The notes beneath the pieces were generated by a model. That model made no database searches. It was not told where the DNA came from and worked only from the letters and a program-made list of their open reading frames with translations. The position numbers and the translations under genes were made by a program. From Candidula unifasciata (lineage: Eukaryota; Mollusca; Gastropoda; Stylommatophora; Geomitridae): a DNA stretch of 64,000 bases. Location: NCBI GenBank assembly GCA_905116865.2, contig CAJHNH020000811.1, forward strand, positions 112,501 through 176,500, written 5' to 3'. This document shows, one piece after another, positions 1 through 9,938 of the stretch (position 1 is the first letter of the stretch; every line of letters begins with the position of its first letter).

Positions 1-129
1 AACAGTTACACACATCTGACATATTTCATGCTTTGAAACCTTCGTATTCTGGTCTTTCCTCCGTCTGTTTCAGGTACTGCGAATAATTTTTGATGGAAGT
101 GTTCTTTCATTCCATGAAGCCAAACTGCC

Positions 130-655
130 GCGGATCCTATCTCCACAAGATCGCCCGCCTCACTTGTCGTCCGGCTTTCTTGTTGACACGACATAATTCA
201 GTTTTCACGTTTGTGCCTAAAGAAAGTAAACTGTTTTCTTCCAATGCTGACATAATCATCATCAAGTGCCGACTGGCGTGGGCGATCGTACCTGTCCCAC
301 AATGTGCGATCTTCAACATTTATAGCTATCGCGTACTGACACACCTACATGCCGTAACAGAAGACTGTCAATAAGCTTCCCGCTTTATCTTCCTCTATCT
401 GTTTTCCACCGATCTTTCCATTGGTCATAACACGTTCAGGTTTCTTTCTTCCCATAACCTGGCGCAAGTGATGACGATTGTCTTTTAATGATTTTTGTGT
501 TATGCTGTCTTTGAGCCCTAACCTTCTTACAAAACAAAACAGAAAAATGGGTTTCTCTGTTGGGATTTCTAAGGAATTATTACGCAAAACCACACCTTTA
601 ATGTCTCCAGGAATTGTTTGGCTTGTTTATTAAATATCCAGGATATATTTAAACT
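130..655 (-). mobile_element. LINE remnant (reverse-transcriptase C-terminal end)
   Basis: Read on the minus strand, broken frames give the typical tail of a non-LTR reverse transcriptase. A 'TWIFNKQAKQF' piece (cf. ETW..N) near 650 is followed by 'RRLGLKDSITQKSLK', then 'HHLRQVMGRKKPERVMTNGK' near 400-480, and a basic end. Several frame breaks and stops show it is dead. Family assignment rests on motif memory only. Confidence 0.45.
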
Positions 656-668
656 GGCTCTATGTTAG

Positions 669-945
669 TTGCGGCGTCCGTGGCTAAGGCGTTGCGAGTC
701 CGACTCGTAAGCCAGCATACCGCGATCGAAACCCACTGCAGGCTGCGTGGATTTTTGTCGACCCAGCCTAAAATGGGTACCAGGATGGGCTGTCCTGGGA
801 AAGTAAAGACAGCCGGCGTAATGCTGACCACATTACTCTCCGAGTCCTGATGGTCTGTAAAAATATGGGGCGCTCTGCCCATTTGCCCGATGCGCCGAAA
901 GGCGTGAAAAGGGATCTTCACTTTTTTACTTACTTATTACTATGT
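669..945 (+). mobile_element. SINE family A1 copy
   Basis: The tRNA-like head has an A-box-like TGGCTAAGGCG and a B-box-like GCGATCGAAACCC. It is followed by a body with GACCCAGCCT, GGGTACCAGG, GTAAAG, GCTGACCACAT and GGTCTGTAAAAATAT. The end is AAAGGCGTGAAAAGGGATC and a TTACTTAC-type tail. Copies at 6957 and 11157 share the whole structure. Confidence 0.8.
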
Positions 946-954
946 TAGTTACTG

Positions 955-1170
955 TCAGAGCCGGACTTTTCTTCAAAAATGACCTTAGCTCCCAGGTCTA
1001 GCCAGTCTTGAATGGCTACCAGTTGCAGTCCCGGGAAGTAAAGGCGGCCGGTGTGATGCTGACCACATCATGCGTCTTGTGCCGTTGGTCTATAAAATAT
1101 AGGTCTAGCCCTATATGCCATATACGCTTAAAGACGTAGAAAAAGGGTCCTTTACTTTACTTACTATGTT
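955..1170 (+). mobile_element. SINE family A2 copy, head missing
   Basis: Shares the A body (TGAATGGCTACCAG, GGGAAGTAAAGGCGGCCGG, TGCTGACCACATCA, GGTCTATAAAATATAGGTC) and ends GGGTCCTTTACTTTACTTAC. The 5' tRNA-like part is lost. Confidence 0.8.
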
Positions 1171-1362
1171 AATTAGTTAGTCTTTCCTCTTGGACCTAGG
1201 GCGACGCATAGGGCAGAGGTCATAGCTTTCCATGTCTGGCGGCTCGTTGCCACCTGTTTTAAGTCTTGGATGTTTTTAGGCAAATATGTAAGCCTTCACT
1301 GATGATCGTTCTACGCAGTCTCTCATGGTCTTCCCCGTTTTCTTTTCCCTTTCGGCGTCCAT
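1171..1362. other. Unassigned spacer
   Basis: No gene or recognised repeat seen between the SINE and the microsatellite. Confidence 0.5.
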
Positions 1363-2305
<943 letters not shown>

Positions 2306-2399
2306 TGTGGCCTCATTTCTTATACATCCCATCTCACATGCTGTCATTCTGCGTTCCTCTCCTTTCCGTCCTCCTTTACGGCTTCAAGTGTCGATGGAG

Positions 2400-2800
2400 A
2401 TATAAGGTATAGCTTCGTGCTCTTCTGGCTGCTTCCACCATACACACATTGTGGTACTATAGAGTTTTTTTAATGTTATCTTTCCATATTGTTCTTAGTC
2501 TACCTGATGCTCTACATCCCTCGTCTCTTTTGGTATATGCCTTCTATGGTATAGGATCAGAAGGCTTTCTCTCCAAGTGAGCAAACCATTCGATTTGCTG
2601 TCTTTGTAGGTAATCTAGAATTTCCATGAGTACTAATTTTTGTTTTCATTTTGTTGTGAGTGACCACGTCTAGCACTGATAGCATAGGGTGGGAATGAGT
2701 ATGCTTTGAATGAGACTTTTCTTTATGCTGATTGGGATTGCCTTATGATGTAAGAGAAAGGGGGGAAGCTGGGAGGCCAAGCTATCCCAATACTTGGCCT
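2400..2800 (-). mobile_element. LINE remnant (reverse-transcriptase C-terminal end)
   Basis: The minus strand gives, across frame breaks, a 'LQRQQIEWFAHLE' piece followed by a region like [14 protein letters not shown]. This is the usual end of RTE-like reverse transcriptases (aromatic-GH.. then GRPR..W.D.I). Stops and shifts mark it as decayed. Confidence 0.5.
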
Positions 2801-2929
2801 GTTTTACTGCATCAGATGTCAATTTCTTCGTCCAGTGTACCATCTTCAGCTTAAATGTTGTTCTAATGTATTTAAATTCAGATGCCTGTTTAATATATGG
2901 ACATTTTGCGTTTCATTGTTTTTTTTTTC

Positions 2930-3330
2930 CGGACTGTGAGCATACTTTGGATCTTTTCTCCAGGCAGTGCCGGCGTGGTGGGTAATGATCAGGCAGACAG
3001 ACGGGCTGGATCTGCACCACTGGGTGGTAAACTTATACATGTCAAGGCCCTTTGGTCAAGGTCAAGGCCTTTTGTGAACAAGCAACGGAATCAGTAGAGA
3101 AACAAGATTATTATGGCCTGGAGAGAATGAGGCACCTGTGTGTAAATAGAGGGTCTGGCCGGCTAACTATACTCAGAGGAAAGGAAAGACGGACATATAA
3201 CCAGACTGTGACCGGCACCATCAGTATCGGAACTCTGCGCTGGCTGCCGAAGATGAGGACAGAGCACGCAAGGGAATACCCCGAGTGCTGTGATGTCAAT
3301 TCTTGACTCAACTCAACTCAACTCAATTCT
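2930..3330 (+). mobile_element. LINE-E 3' end with RNase H signature
   Basis: The frame around 2950-3040 reads GVVGNDQADRRAGSAPLGG, matching the RNase H motif G..GNE.AD.LA of non-LTR elements. The fragment ends TGTGATGTCAATTCTTGACT followed by (CTCAA)n at 3303-3326, which looks like its natural 3' tail. Homologous pieces recur at 13855, 19170, 24175, 36648, 39955, 45795, 46695 and 58270. Confidence 0.75.
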
Positions 3331-3650
3331 AGGACTGGCCACGTCTTGCATTGATAGCACAACGTTGGCTTGTTTGCAACGTCCTGTAAAGGAAATATAA
3401 CTAATGTTATACGCCATCTTGAGAAATCATGTTTTGCTTGCACTGTTCTTAGGCATGACTGCAGTCAAGCTGTTATCAAGAAATGAATTAACCAAACAAA
3501 CAATGTCTAGGTAGCTTTTTTCGTTTTTGCTGTCTTTTTTCAACCGCTCTTCCTGTTTATAGATGTAGTATTTCCCCAGCCTTTTTTTCTTGTTTTATTC
3601 GTTAAGAAAGATTTTGGTTTAAACGTTCGGTTATTTCTGTAAGCGTGAGG
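3331..3650. other. Spacer with a short SINE C end
   Basis: About 30 bases near 3373-3405 match the 3' end of family C (GCAACGTCCTGTAAAGGA then ACTAA). Nothing else is recognised. Confidence 0.4.
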
Positions 3651-3652
3651 TT

Positions 3653-3693
<41 letters not shown>

Positions 3694-3706
3694 TTCTCTC
3701 TCTCTC
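3653..3706. repeat. Poly-C followed by (CT)n
   Basis: Ten C residues followed by a mostly pure CT dinucleotide tract. Confidence 0.9.
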
Positions 3707-3715
3707 GCCCGTCTC

Positions 3716-3900
3716 TCTAGCGTAGTTGGCTAAACCGGATTGCGCGGTGAGCGGGTGACGCACTCCTTGTGGTCCAGGTTCACTCCCGGGGGTGGGCAGA
3801 AAAGCCACATTTCTCCCAGATTTACGGTATTTACAATGGAATCAAGGCCCAAAGGTTGCGATATCCATAATACCGAGCCTAAGGGTTAACAACTCATGGC
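3716..3900 (+). mobile_element. Possible tRNA-headed SINE (family H)
   Basis: Contains A-box-like TAGTTGGCTAAACCGG, then B-box-like GGTTCACTCCCGG about 45 bases later. No second copy was found in the window, so the body is not delimited. Confidence 0.4.
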
Positions 3901-3922
3901 TTCTGGATACTAAAACAAACAA

Positions 3923-4086
<164 letters not shown>

Positions 4087-4504
4087 CCCCAAAATCCTCA
4101 ACTTTCTTCTCCCTCGTTGAGCTTGCTAGCCATAGAGTGCGATAAATTTATTGCTGTTTAACCTATATTTAACCTCGTTAATACATTTCCATCAGCAAAG
4201 ATAGGGTGGGAGAATACAAAAGATGGGCCATAAAGTAAAAAGAGGATACTTTCAAGTAGACAATAACAATACACTTTGGCAAGGATGGACTCTCCAGTGG
4301 AGCGCAGACTAAAAAAAAGGAGCCATTTAATGAAACTTTGAGAATAGCAGCAGAAAGGATGATGAAAAGTGTAAATGGCATAGAATACCGTGTGCAAAAT
4401 AGAAAAATACCTGCAGCAACGGAACTGGTGAATGTCTAATTGGTCAACACCGACATAAAGAGACTGAATAACCAATTAAATTTGGCCGAATTGTGAGGGC
4501 TAAT

Positions 4505-4610
4505 AATGTATTGACCAGTCGGCACTCGATGAGTGGCATCATCATTACCACGCCAGCCACCTTTATTTCCCATGACATTTCCTGGTACCCGTGGGCGTCT
4601 ATAGTAAGAA
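4505..4610 (-). mobile_element. SINE family A fragment
   Basis: Reverse complement of the A body: TTGACCAGTCGGCACTCGAT, CACGCCAGCCACCTTTATTT and CCTGGTACCCGTGGG. Confidence 0.65.
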
Positions 4611-4617
4611 CATATTG

Positions 4618-4725
4618 GCAGGGTGTGTCGGGCGGTGGGGGGTGGCGGGGGTGGGGGGAGAAGTGTTAAGGCGGGGTAAGATGTAAGTGGGAAGGATGGC
4701 GGGGGGGGGGGGGGGGGGGGGGAGG
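4618..4725. repeat. G-rich low-complexity tract
   Basis: GGTGGGGG-type runs and a nearly pure run of about 23 G residues at 4700-4722. Confidence 0.9.
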
Positions 4726-4824
4726 GCTCGGAATCCCTATCAAGTTTTCAAAGGGGGTTTAAAAGAGTCCCAATCTTTTTGAAAGACGTAAATCTAAGAA
4801 TAATAAGAATCATTATAATAATAA

Positions 4825-5060
4825 GATAAAGTAAAGGACCTTTTTCCACGCGATCAGGCGTTTTGACATAGAGATCTAGACCTATATTTTTATAGACAAA
4901 TCGGCACTCAATGGGTAATGCCGGCAAAATCCGTGGGCCACCTTTACTTCCAAAGAATTTACCTGACACTTATTTAAGACTTGGACGACCTGGTATCAAA
5001 GGTCTCTTTTTTTAATAAACCTAGCACCGTTGAACTCACGACTTCGAATCCTTCTAGCAG
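4825..5060 (-). mobile_element. SINE family A2 copy, diverged
   Basis: Begins AAAGTAAAGGACCTTTTTCC and contains TAGACCTATATTTTTATAGA and CACCTTTACTTCC. It ends in a degraded tRNA-like head (reverse complement of a GGATTCGAAGT B-box). Confidence 0.7.
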
Positions 5061-5485
5061 ATATTCCACGCCGATTGCCTCCTCATACAGTCTTAAATTT
5101 GGAAAATGCATTTGGACTATTATCCATTTTGACTTAAATTTTTAACAAAACATATTCTCGGTTTGTTCCGTGCTTCCAGTACGCACTGGGCACACTGAGT
5201 CACCTGATGAACCGTTCCCTTCTGCTGCGTTGCTATGCACGCTTTGTTACTTACACCGCTATCTCCGAGGGAGGTCTTGGTGTGACAGTTACCTTTGGTC
5301 TTTGATTTGCGGTTTTCCCCCAAGCCAAGCTAGGGCTAAAAACAAATAACTTGTAATGGTATCAACGTAAAGTAAGTACTCGTATGTAAAGATAAAGGAT
5401 ATTTTTCCATTTCCTGTAGCATGTTGCCCTTAAGGGGTAGAATGGAGCTTTTACATTGGAATGCTGTATACAGATTCTCAGAATA
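5061..5485. other. Unassigned spacer
   Basis: No supported gene, splice-bounded exon or recognised repeat. Confidence 0.5.
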
Positions 5486-5489
5486 CTAT

Positions 5490-5810
5490 AGACAAAGAAG
5501 GAAAGAAATGCTTACATTTTATCTGATTTGAACATCGAGGAAAATTGGCCAGTAACAGTATCCTGTTTGGGAAACAGAAATATGTTGGCCATATCAAGTG
5601 CCAAGGCTGCTTGAGAAAGATAATAGCAGAAGGTGTGGTACCCTGAAAGATAGGCAAGGGCCGACTATCACAAAGATGAAAACATGATATAAGTGACACC
5701 TTGGGTGAGAAACTGCACGAAGCGGGAGATCTAGTGAGAGACTGAGTTTCTTTCAGACATACCGCAATGAGAGCGACGTTCTGCACAGGACCTGCCACAG
5801 GATGATGCAG
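5490..5810 (+). mobile_element. LINE-G 3' end remnant
   Basis: Broken frames read like the reverse-transcriptase end GHIK.H.G.E, GRRGRGRP, then SDTLG..LHEAGDL.RD..SF. The same order of pieces occurs at 33480 and 59100. An indel-riddled pseudogene fragment. Confidence 0.55.
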
Positions 5811-6059
5811 CCTTTTGTATATGTGGGGTGGGATGCCGAAGATCTAAACCGTATGTGGTGGGGCACTGGGGCCATGGTTCGAACTGGTAATGGTGTATCT
5901 ACATCTTTCCACTGTCATCATAGAAGCAGGTTCCTCACTTGGAGCGTGGTTGACGAAGATACGAGCGACGTTTTTTTTCGAGTTCGGAGTACACCTACTC
6001 GAGAGACAAGGAACTCTTCTTCTTCTCATCCACCTTGTACTTCGAAGAAGTGTCAGGGG

Positions 6060-6383
6060 GAGATGTAACGTTCGTTGATGAGCTCTGTCAAGAGTGCTAT
6101 TAAAATTGATGTTTATTTTTGTGAGGTTGTTCTTAATGCCATCACTCCATATTTCCCGAGGTCTTTCCCTCGATCTATACTCGCTGTAACGTTTAAATGT
6201 AGCTCGCTGTAGTAGACAGTACCAAGGCATTCTTGTTAGGTGTACAAACAACTTCATTTGTTGTTCTTTGATGACCTGTAAGACTGGCTTTATTCCTTGC
6301 ATTCGTCTGATTTCGTGATTTCGTATTCTGTCTTTCCTTGAAACTCCTGCAGCTCTTCTAAGGCATTTCATCTCTGTTGTCAA
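6060..6383 (-). mobile_element. LINE remnant, reverse-transcriptase C-terminal domain
   Basis: An open minus-strand frame reads EMKCLRRAAGVSRKDRIRN, then KEQQMKLFVHLTRMP, then ERPREIWSDGIKNNL. This is the standard order in RTE/jockey-type reverse-transcriptase tails. The reading frame is intact for about 110 codons but has no start context. Confidence 0.75.
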
Positions 6384-6414
6384 GAGGAACTAACAGTCTG
6401 TTATTGGTTTTTTT

Positions 6415-6570
6415 GTCTGCAGCTGGTTGTTCCTTGCTGCTCGGGCAGATGCACTCCGATTTCGAAGGAGGCGCCCAATTAGTCGACTCCTACGACACGC
6501 TTGTTGAGGAGGCAGTGGGTGCATTCTTGTTTTCCCGCACAATGGGGCCCCGAAACCCACATGGGGCAAG
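6415..6570 (-). mobile_element. Family B fragment
   Basis: Reverse complement of the B 5' half: GGTTGTTCCTTGCTGCTCGG, GCACTCCGATTTCGAAGG, TTAGTCGACTCCTACGACA, then GGGGCCCCGAAACCCACATG. Confidence 0.85.
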
Positions 6571-6935
6571 TCGATTTTTTTTTCTTGGCTACTTTCCGTC
6601 CTTCCAGAACATACTGCTAAATTATGCTATGGGAAGGCATTAAAACCACAGCCCATCTCGATGGCGAATGCGACTAACAACACCCGCTCGTGCTTCCACT
6701 ACTACAGCAAGGGATTTCAGGACATTTGTTGTTGTCTCATATATTTAGTATACTTCTTTTCAGACGCTCAGCATTCAAACTTTCTGCTAACATTGTTTTT
6801 CCTTCACTCCCATTCCCTTCCTGTCTCCCCCGGCCATGTAACACATTCCATGGCATTTTGTTCCCAAGAATCTACCTCCATACCTGTATCATTCATATCC
6901 TTTTGCACACCAAATATTGTTTTATTATTATTACT
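6571..6935. other. Unassigned spacer
   Basis: No gene or recognised repeat. Ends in an AT-rich (ATT)n-like tract at 6920-6950. Confidence 0.45.
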
Positions 6936-6956
6936 AATATTATTATTATTGCTACT

Positions 6957-7232
6957 GCAGCGTCCGTGGCTTAGGCGTTACGAGTTCGACTCGTAATTCC
7001 AACGTACCGCGATCGAAACCCACTGCTGGCTGCGTGGATTTTTATCACGGTAAGGGGCGTCGCAGGTCGACCCAGCCTAAAAGGGGTACCAGGATAGCTG
7101 TCCTGTGTAAGACGACCGGCGTAATGCTGACCACAAATCCACGTAGCGCTGATTGGTCTGTAAAAAAATGGGTGCTTTTCCCACATGCCAATGAGCCTAA
7201 AGGCGTGAAAAGGGATCTTTACTTTACTTATA
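6957..7232 (+). mobile_element. SINE family A1 copy, nearly full length
   Basis: Head CGTCCGTGGCTTAGGCGTTA and GCGATCGAAACCCACTGC, body GGTCGACCCAGCCTAAAAGG through AAGGCGTGAAAAGGGATC, tail TTTACTTTACTTA. Confidence 0.85.
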
Positions 7233-7779
7233 ATTGCTACTACTACTACACATACAAACAAAACTTGCTTCTCAGAGGGACACAATATTATGGTGACTTT
7301 GACAAGTCTGCACTCGATTATGTAATAACGTTGTTGATATCCTTGTCTGCTCCGATTATCGCGAGGAGGGCAGAGTGCCAAATATGCATTGACATTGCTG
7401 CTTTGTGTGAATTATGACCTCTGCTGCAAACTGTATCTGAATTTTATGGGGAGGGTGCGGGGGGGGGGGGGGGGGGTCTGTTGTGCGTCACTGGGCAACT
7501 TGAGCATGCAGAAAGTGTATGTACCATTAGGTCGATCAATTTATATCACAAATTTACAGAGACAATGATCGGTATTTTTATAATACAAGCTGAATTAAGG
7601 AAACACCAGAGGGAGAAAACAGTCAGATGTAATTCCTAAGTCATGAAGCTGACTGTTTTTAACAAATTGGTCGTGTGTTTTCGTTTGCGATTTTTTGAAT
7701 AGGCCAAAATGTAGAGATCAACTGACCAAGCCTGACAGTTAATGGCGGACTCTGATCAGAATATGCCACTGTTTCTCTA

Positions 7780-7785
<6 letters not shown>
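7233..7785. other. Unassigned spacer with a G run
   Basis: Contains a poly-G run at about 7459-7477. Otherwise no gene or known repeat. Confidence 0.5.

Positions 7786-7868
<83 letters not shown>
7786..7868. repeat. (CT)n(TA)n compound microsatellite
   Basis: About 35 bp of CT followed directly by about 48 bp of TA. Confidence 0.95.
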
Positions 7869-7869
<1 letters not shown>

Positions 7870-8559
7870 CTTCGAATCTTACAGTACCCGATGCATTGTC
7901 ACCATTTCGTCTTGTCCCTGTCCGAGAACATCCTGTAAGGTGCAGAAGAAGAATTTCGAGGCCAAGGGGTCATGATCTAGGTCGGTCCACCCTCTGAAAT
8001 TGTCTAGGAGGTTATAGGGCCGAAAAATTTGTCGACCAGGGATCTTCTTCTGGTGATCGGTGGACTCCTGCTGTACATGCTCCCCTGGAGAGTTCTTCTT
8101 ATTATTGGGTTAGCACAATAAATCAAACATTGCTGAAAGCGTAGATATGGAATCCTTAAACCTTCAGAGAAGTACGATCATAAAGCCCTTACTTGCATTA
8201 AAGGTTAAAATGGGACGCTCGCCAAATTCCGCAAACCAGGATATATCTTGAATATCGATCTGACTTATCTACACCTGCTGAATGTATGTCTTGTTATATT
8301 AGTTGGGTACAGCTTACAGAGGTAAGATACAATATTTGGTTTTATTCATTGTTTGTTTGCTTAATAATTATTTACAATTACGTAAATGCACTTTTAAAAA
8401 CTTAGACAAAATAGGGAACTCGAAATTATATAGTTATAGAACTAGTTATGTATCTTCAGTTTTAATATCATCTCGGTTTTAACATAGGCCAATGAAAGGT
8501 GTAGAACCACTAGAGACGTGGGGGGAAGTTAAATGCCTTTGAAAACCAATGTCTGTGGA
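7869..8559. other. Unassigned spacer
   Basis: No supported exon or recognised repeat; AT-rich from about 8330. Confidence 0.5.
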
Positions 8560-9005
8560 AAATAATGAACATAAAATCAGATGAAGTTCAAGTGAAGTAA
8601 AGAAAAAGAAGAAATGTCTTGCAACTACTGGTATCACCAATTGTAAGACAGAGAAGATGTTGCTATATTGGACAGACTTTGAGAAAGGACGAAGGGATAA
8701 TCACAAAACGGGAATGTGTCCATCTAATTAAATAAAACAAAACAAAAACAAACAAAACATCGACCACTTCCAACCTACTGCGAGCAGTATTGGTTATAAT
8801 TGTGGTCTTTGTACCAATTATGTTGGCTAAGATATGTCAATTGCACCAAAACTAGTGGCTTGGAACGACACTCTAGCACCTCGTGGGAGCTGTTTGGGAG
8901 GGGACCGGCGTGCGAAATGGGGAATAGAGGAATTCAGCAAACGAGGTCGTCCAAGAAAAACCCTAAGGTGAACGTTGATGAGAGAATCTAAAGGTGCTAG
9001 ACTGG
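8560..9005 (+). mobile_element. Decayed LINE-K-like fragments
   Basis: Broken frames give CYIGQTLRKDEGIITKRE around 8660-8720 and KRGRPRKTLR around 8935-8970. These are typical of a reverse-transcriptase C-terminus, but separated by indels and unrelated sequence. Confidence 0.35.
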
Positions 9006-9029
9006 ATTCCACTCATGATATCGAAGCGA

Positions 9030-9345
9030 TCTTCTTCTTCTTCTTCTTCTTCTTCTTCTTCTTCTTCTTCTTCTTCTTTGCGTTCAAAAGCTGTAAATCT
9101 GGGAAAGTTCTGGTTGTTCGTCCACTTCTGGACTGCAGTCCTGTTTCAGAACCAGAATGTTGCGTGTGTATCCGTTTGACAGATCTGACTCATTTGTGTG
9201 CAGACTGTTGGTTCCTTGCCTCTCAGGCAGATGCACTCCGACTTCGAAGAAAGCTCCCAATTAGTCGACTCTTACGACATGCTTTTGGGTAGGCAGTGGG
9301 TCTATTCTTGTTTTCCCCATAATAGGGCCCCGGAACCCACACGGG
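9030..9345 (-). mobile_element. Family B copy, full length, GAA tail
   Basis: The (TTC)16 at 9030-9078 is the complement of the 3' GAA tail. Then come the complements of the B landmarks: AAAGTTCTGGTTGTTCGTCC, GCAGACTGTTGGTTCCTTGC, GCACTCCGACTTCGAAG, TTAGTCGACTCTTACGACA and CGGAACCCACACGGGG. One of the best copies for building a consensus. Confidence 0.9.
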
Positions 9346-9482
9346 GAATCGAAGCAATTTACAAAGAATAAAACAGAACTGAGAAAAAGACCAAACCTTA
9401 TTTGACATATAATGGCACAACAGAACAATGAATGACACTTATGTAAATATTAATTTTTATTCAGCCCACACATGCCCAAAAA

Positions 9483-9483
<1 letters not shown>

Positions 9484-9523
<40 letters not shown>

Positions 9524-9524
9524 T
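9484..9524. repeat. (AAT)n microsatellite
   Basis: About 13 units of TAA/AAT. Confidence 0.95.
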
Positions 9525-9576
9525 TAATAACAGAAATAATACGCATTTTTAATCCCAAACAGAAGGGATACATAAA

Positions 9577-9752
9577 GAGACCTCAAAACAGAACAGACGT
9601 CAAAAAGCTAGACGTCAAAACAGAAGAGACCTCAAAACAGAAGAGACCTCAAAACAGAAGAGACCTCAAAACAGAAGAGACCTCAAAACAGAAGAGACGT
9701 CAAAACAGAAGAGACCTCAAAACAGAAGAGACCTCAAAACAGAAGAGACCTC
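9577..9752. repeat. 17-bp minisatellite
   Basis: About ten copies of GAGACCTCAAAACAGAA, some with CGT for CCT. The last part of a 114-codon open frame here is this repeat and is not a gene. Confidence 0.95.
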
Positions 9753-9911
9753 AACAACAGTTAACAGTGTGATCAAGCTCGCCAATGAATATGTGTCCAG
9801 GTTTTGCTCATGTGTCAGCAGCCAAATTGAATATACTAACATCCAGTTCTGCATTTATTATTGTAAAGGCTAAGCTGACCTTAGCTGAAAGCAGTGATAT
9901 CAACGTTAGTC

Positions 9912-9938
9912 ATGGCCAACAAGTACCTTGGTGTGCCG
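9912..9938 (+). CDS. Coiled-coil gene, putative first coding exon
   Basis: Nine codons, MANKYLGVP, followed by a strong donor GTAAGT. Phase 0 fits the next exon. Chosen because it is the nearest upstream ATG with a good donor in the right phase. Short exons like this can occur by chance. Confidence 0.45.

Noticed and set aside
5844..6383. 179-codon minus-strand frame as a host gene
   Set aside because: Its N-terminal two thirds is a reverse-transcriptase tail of a LINE; no exon structure.
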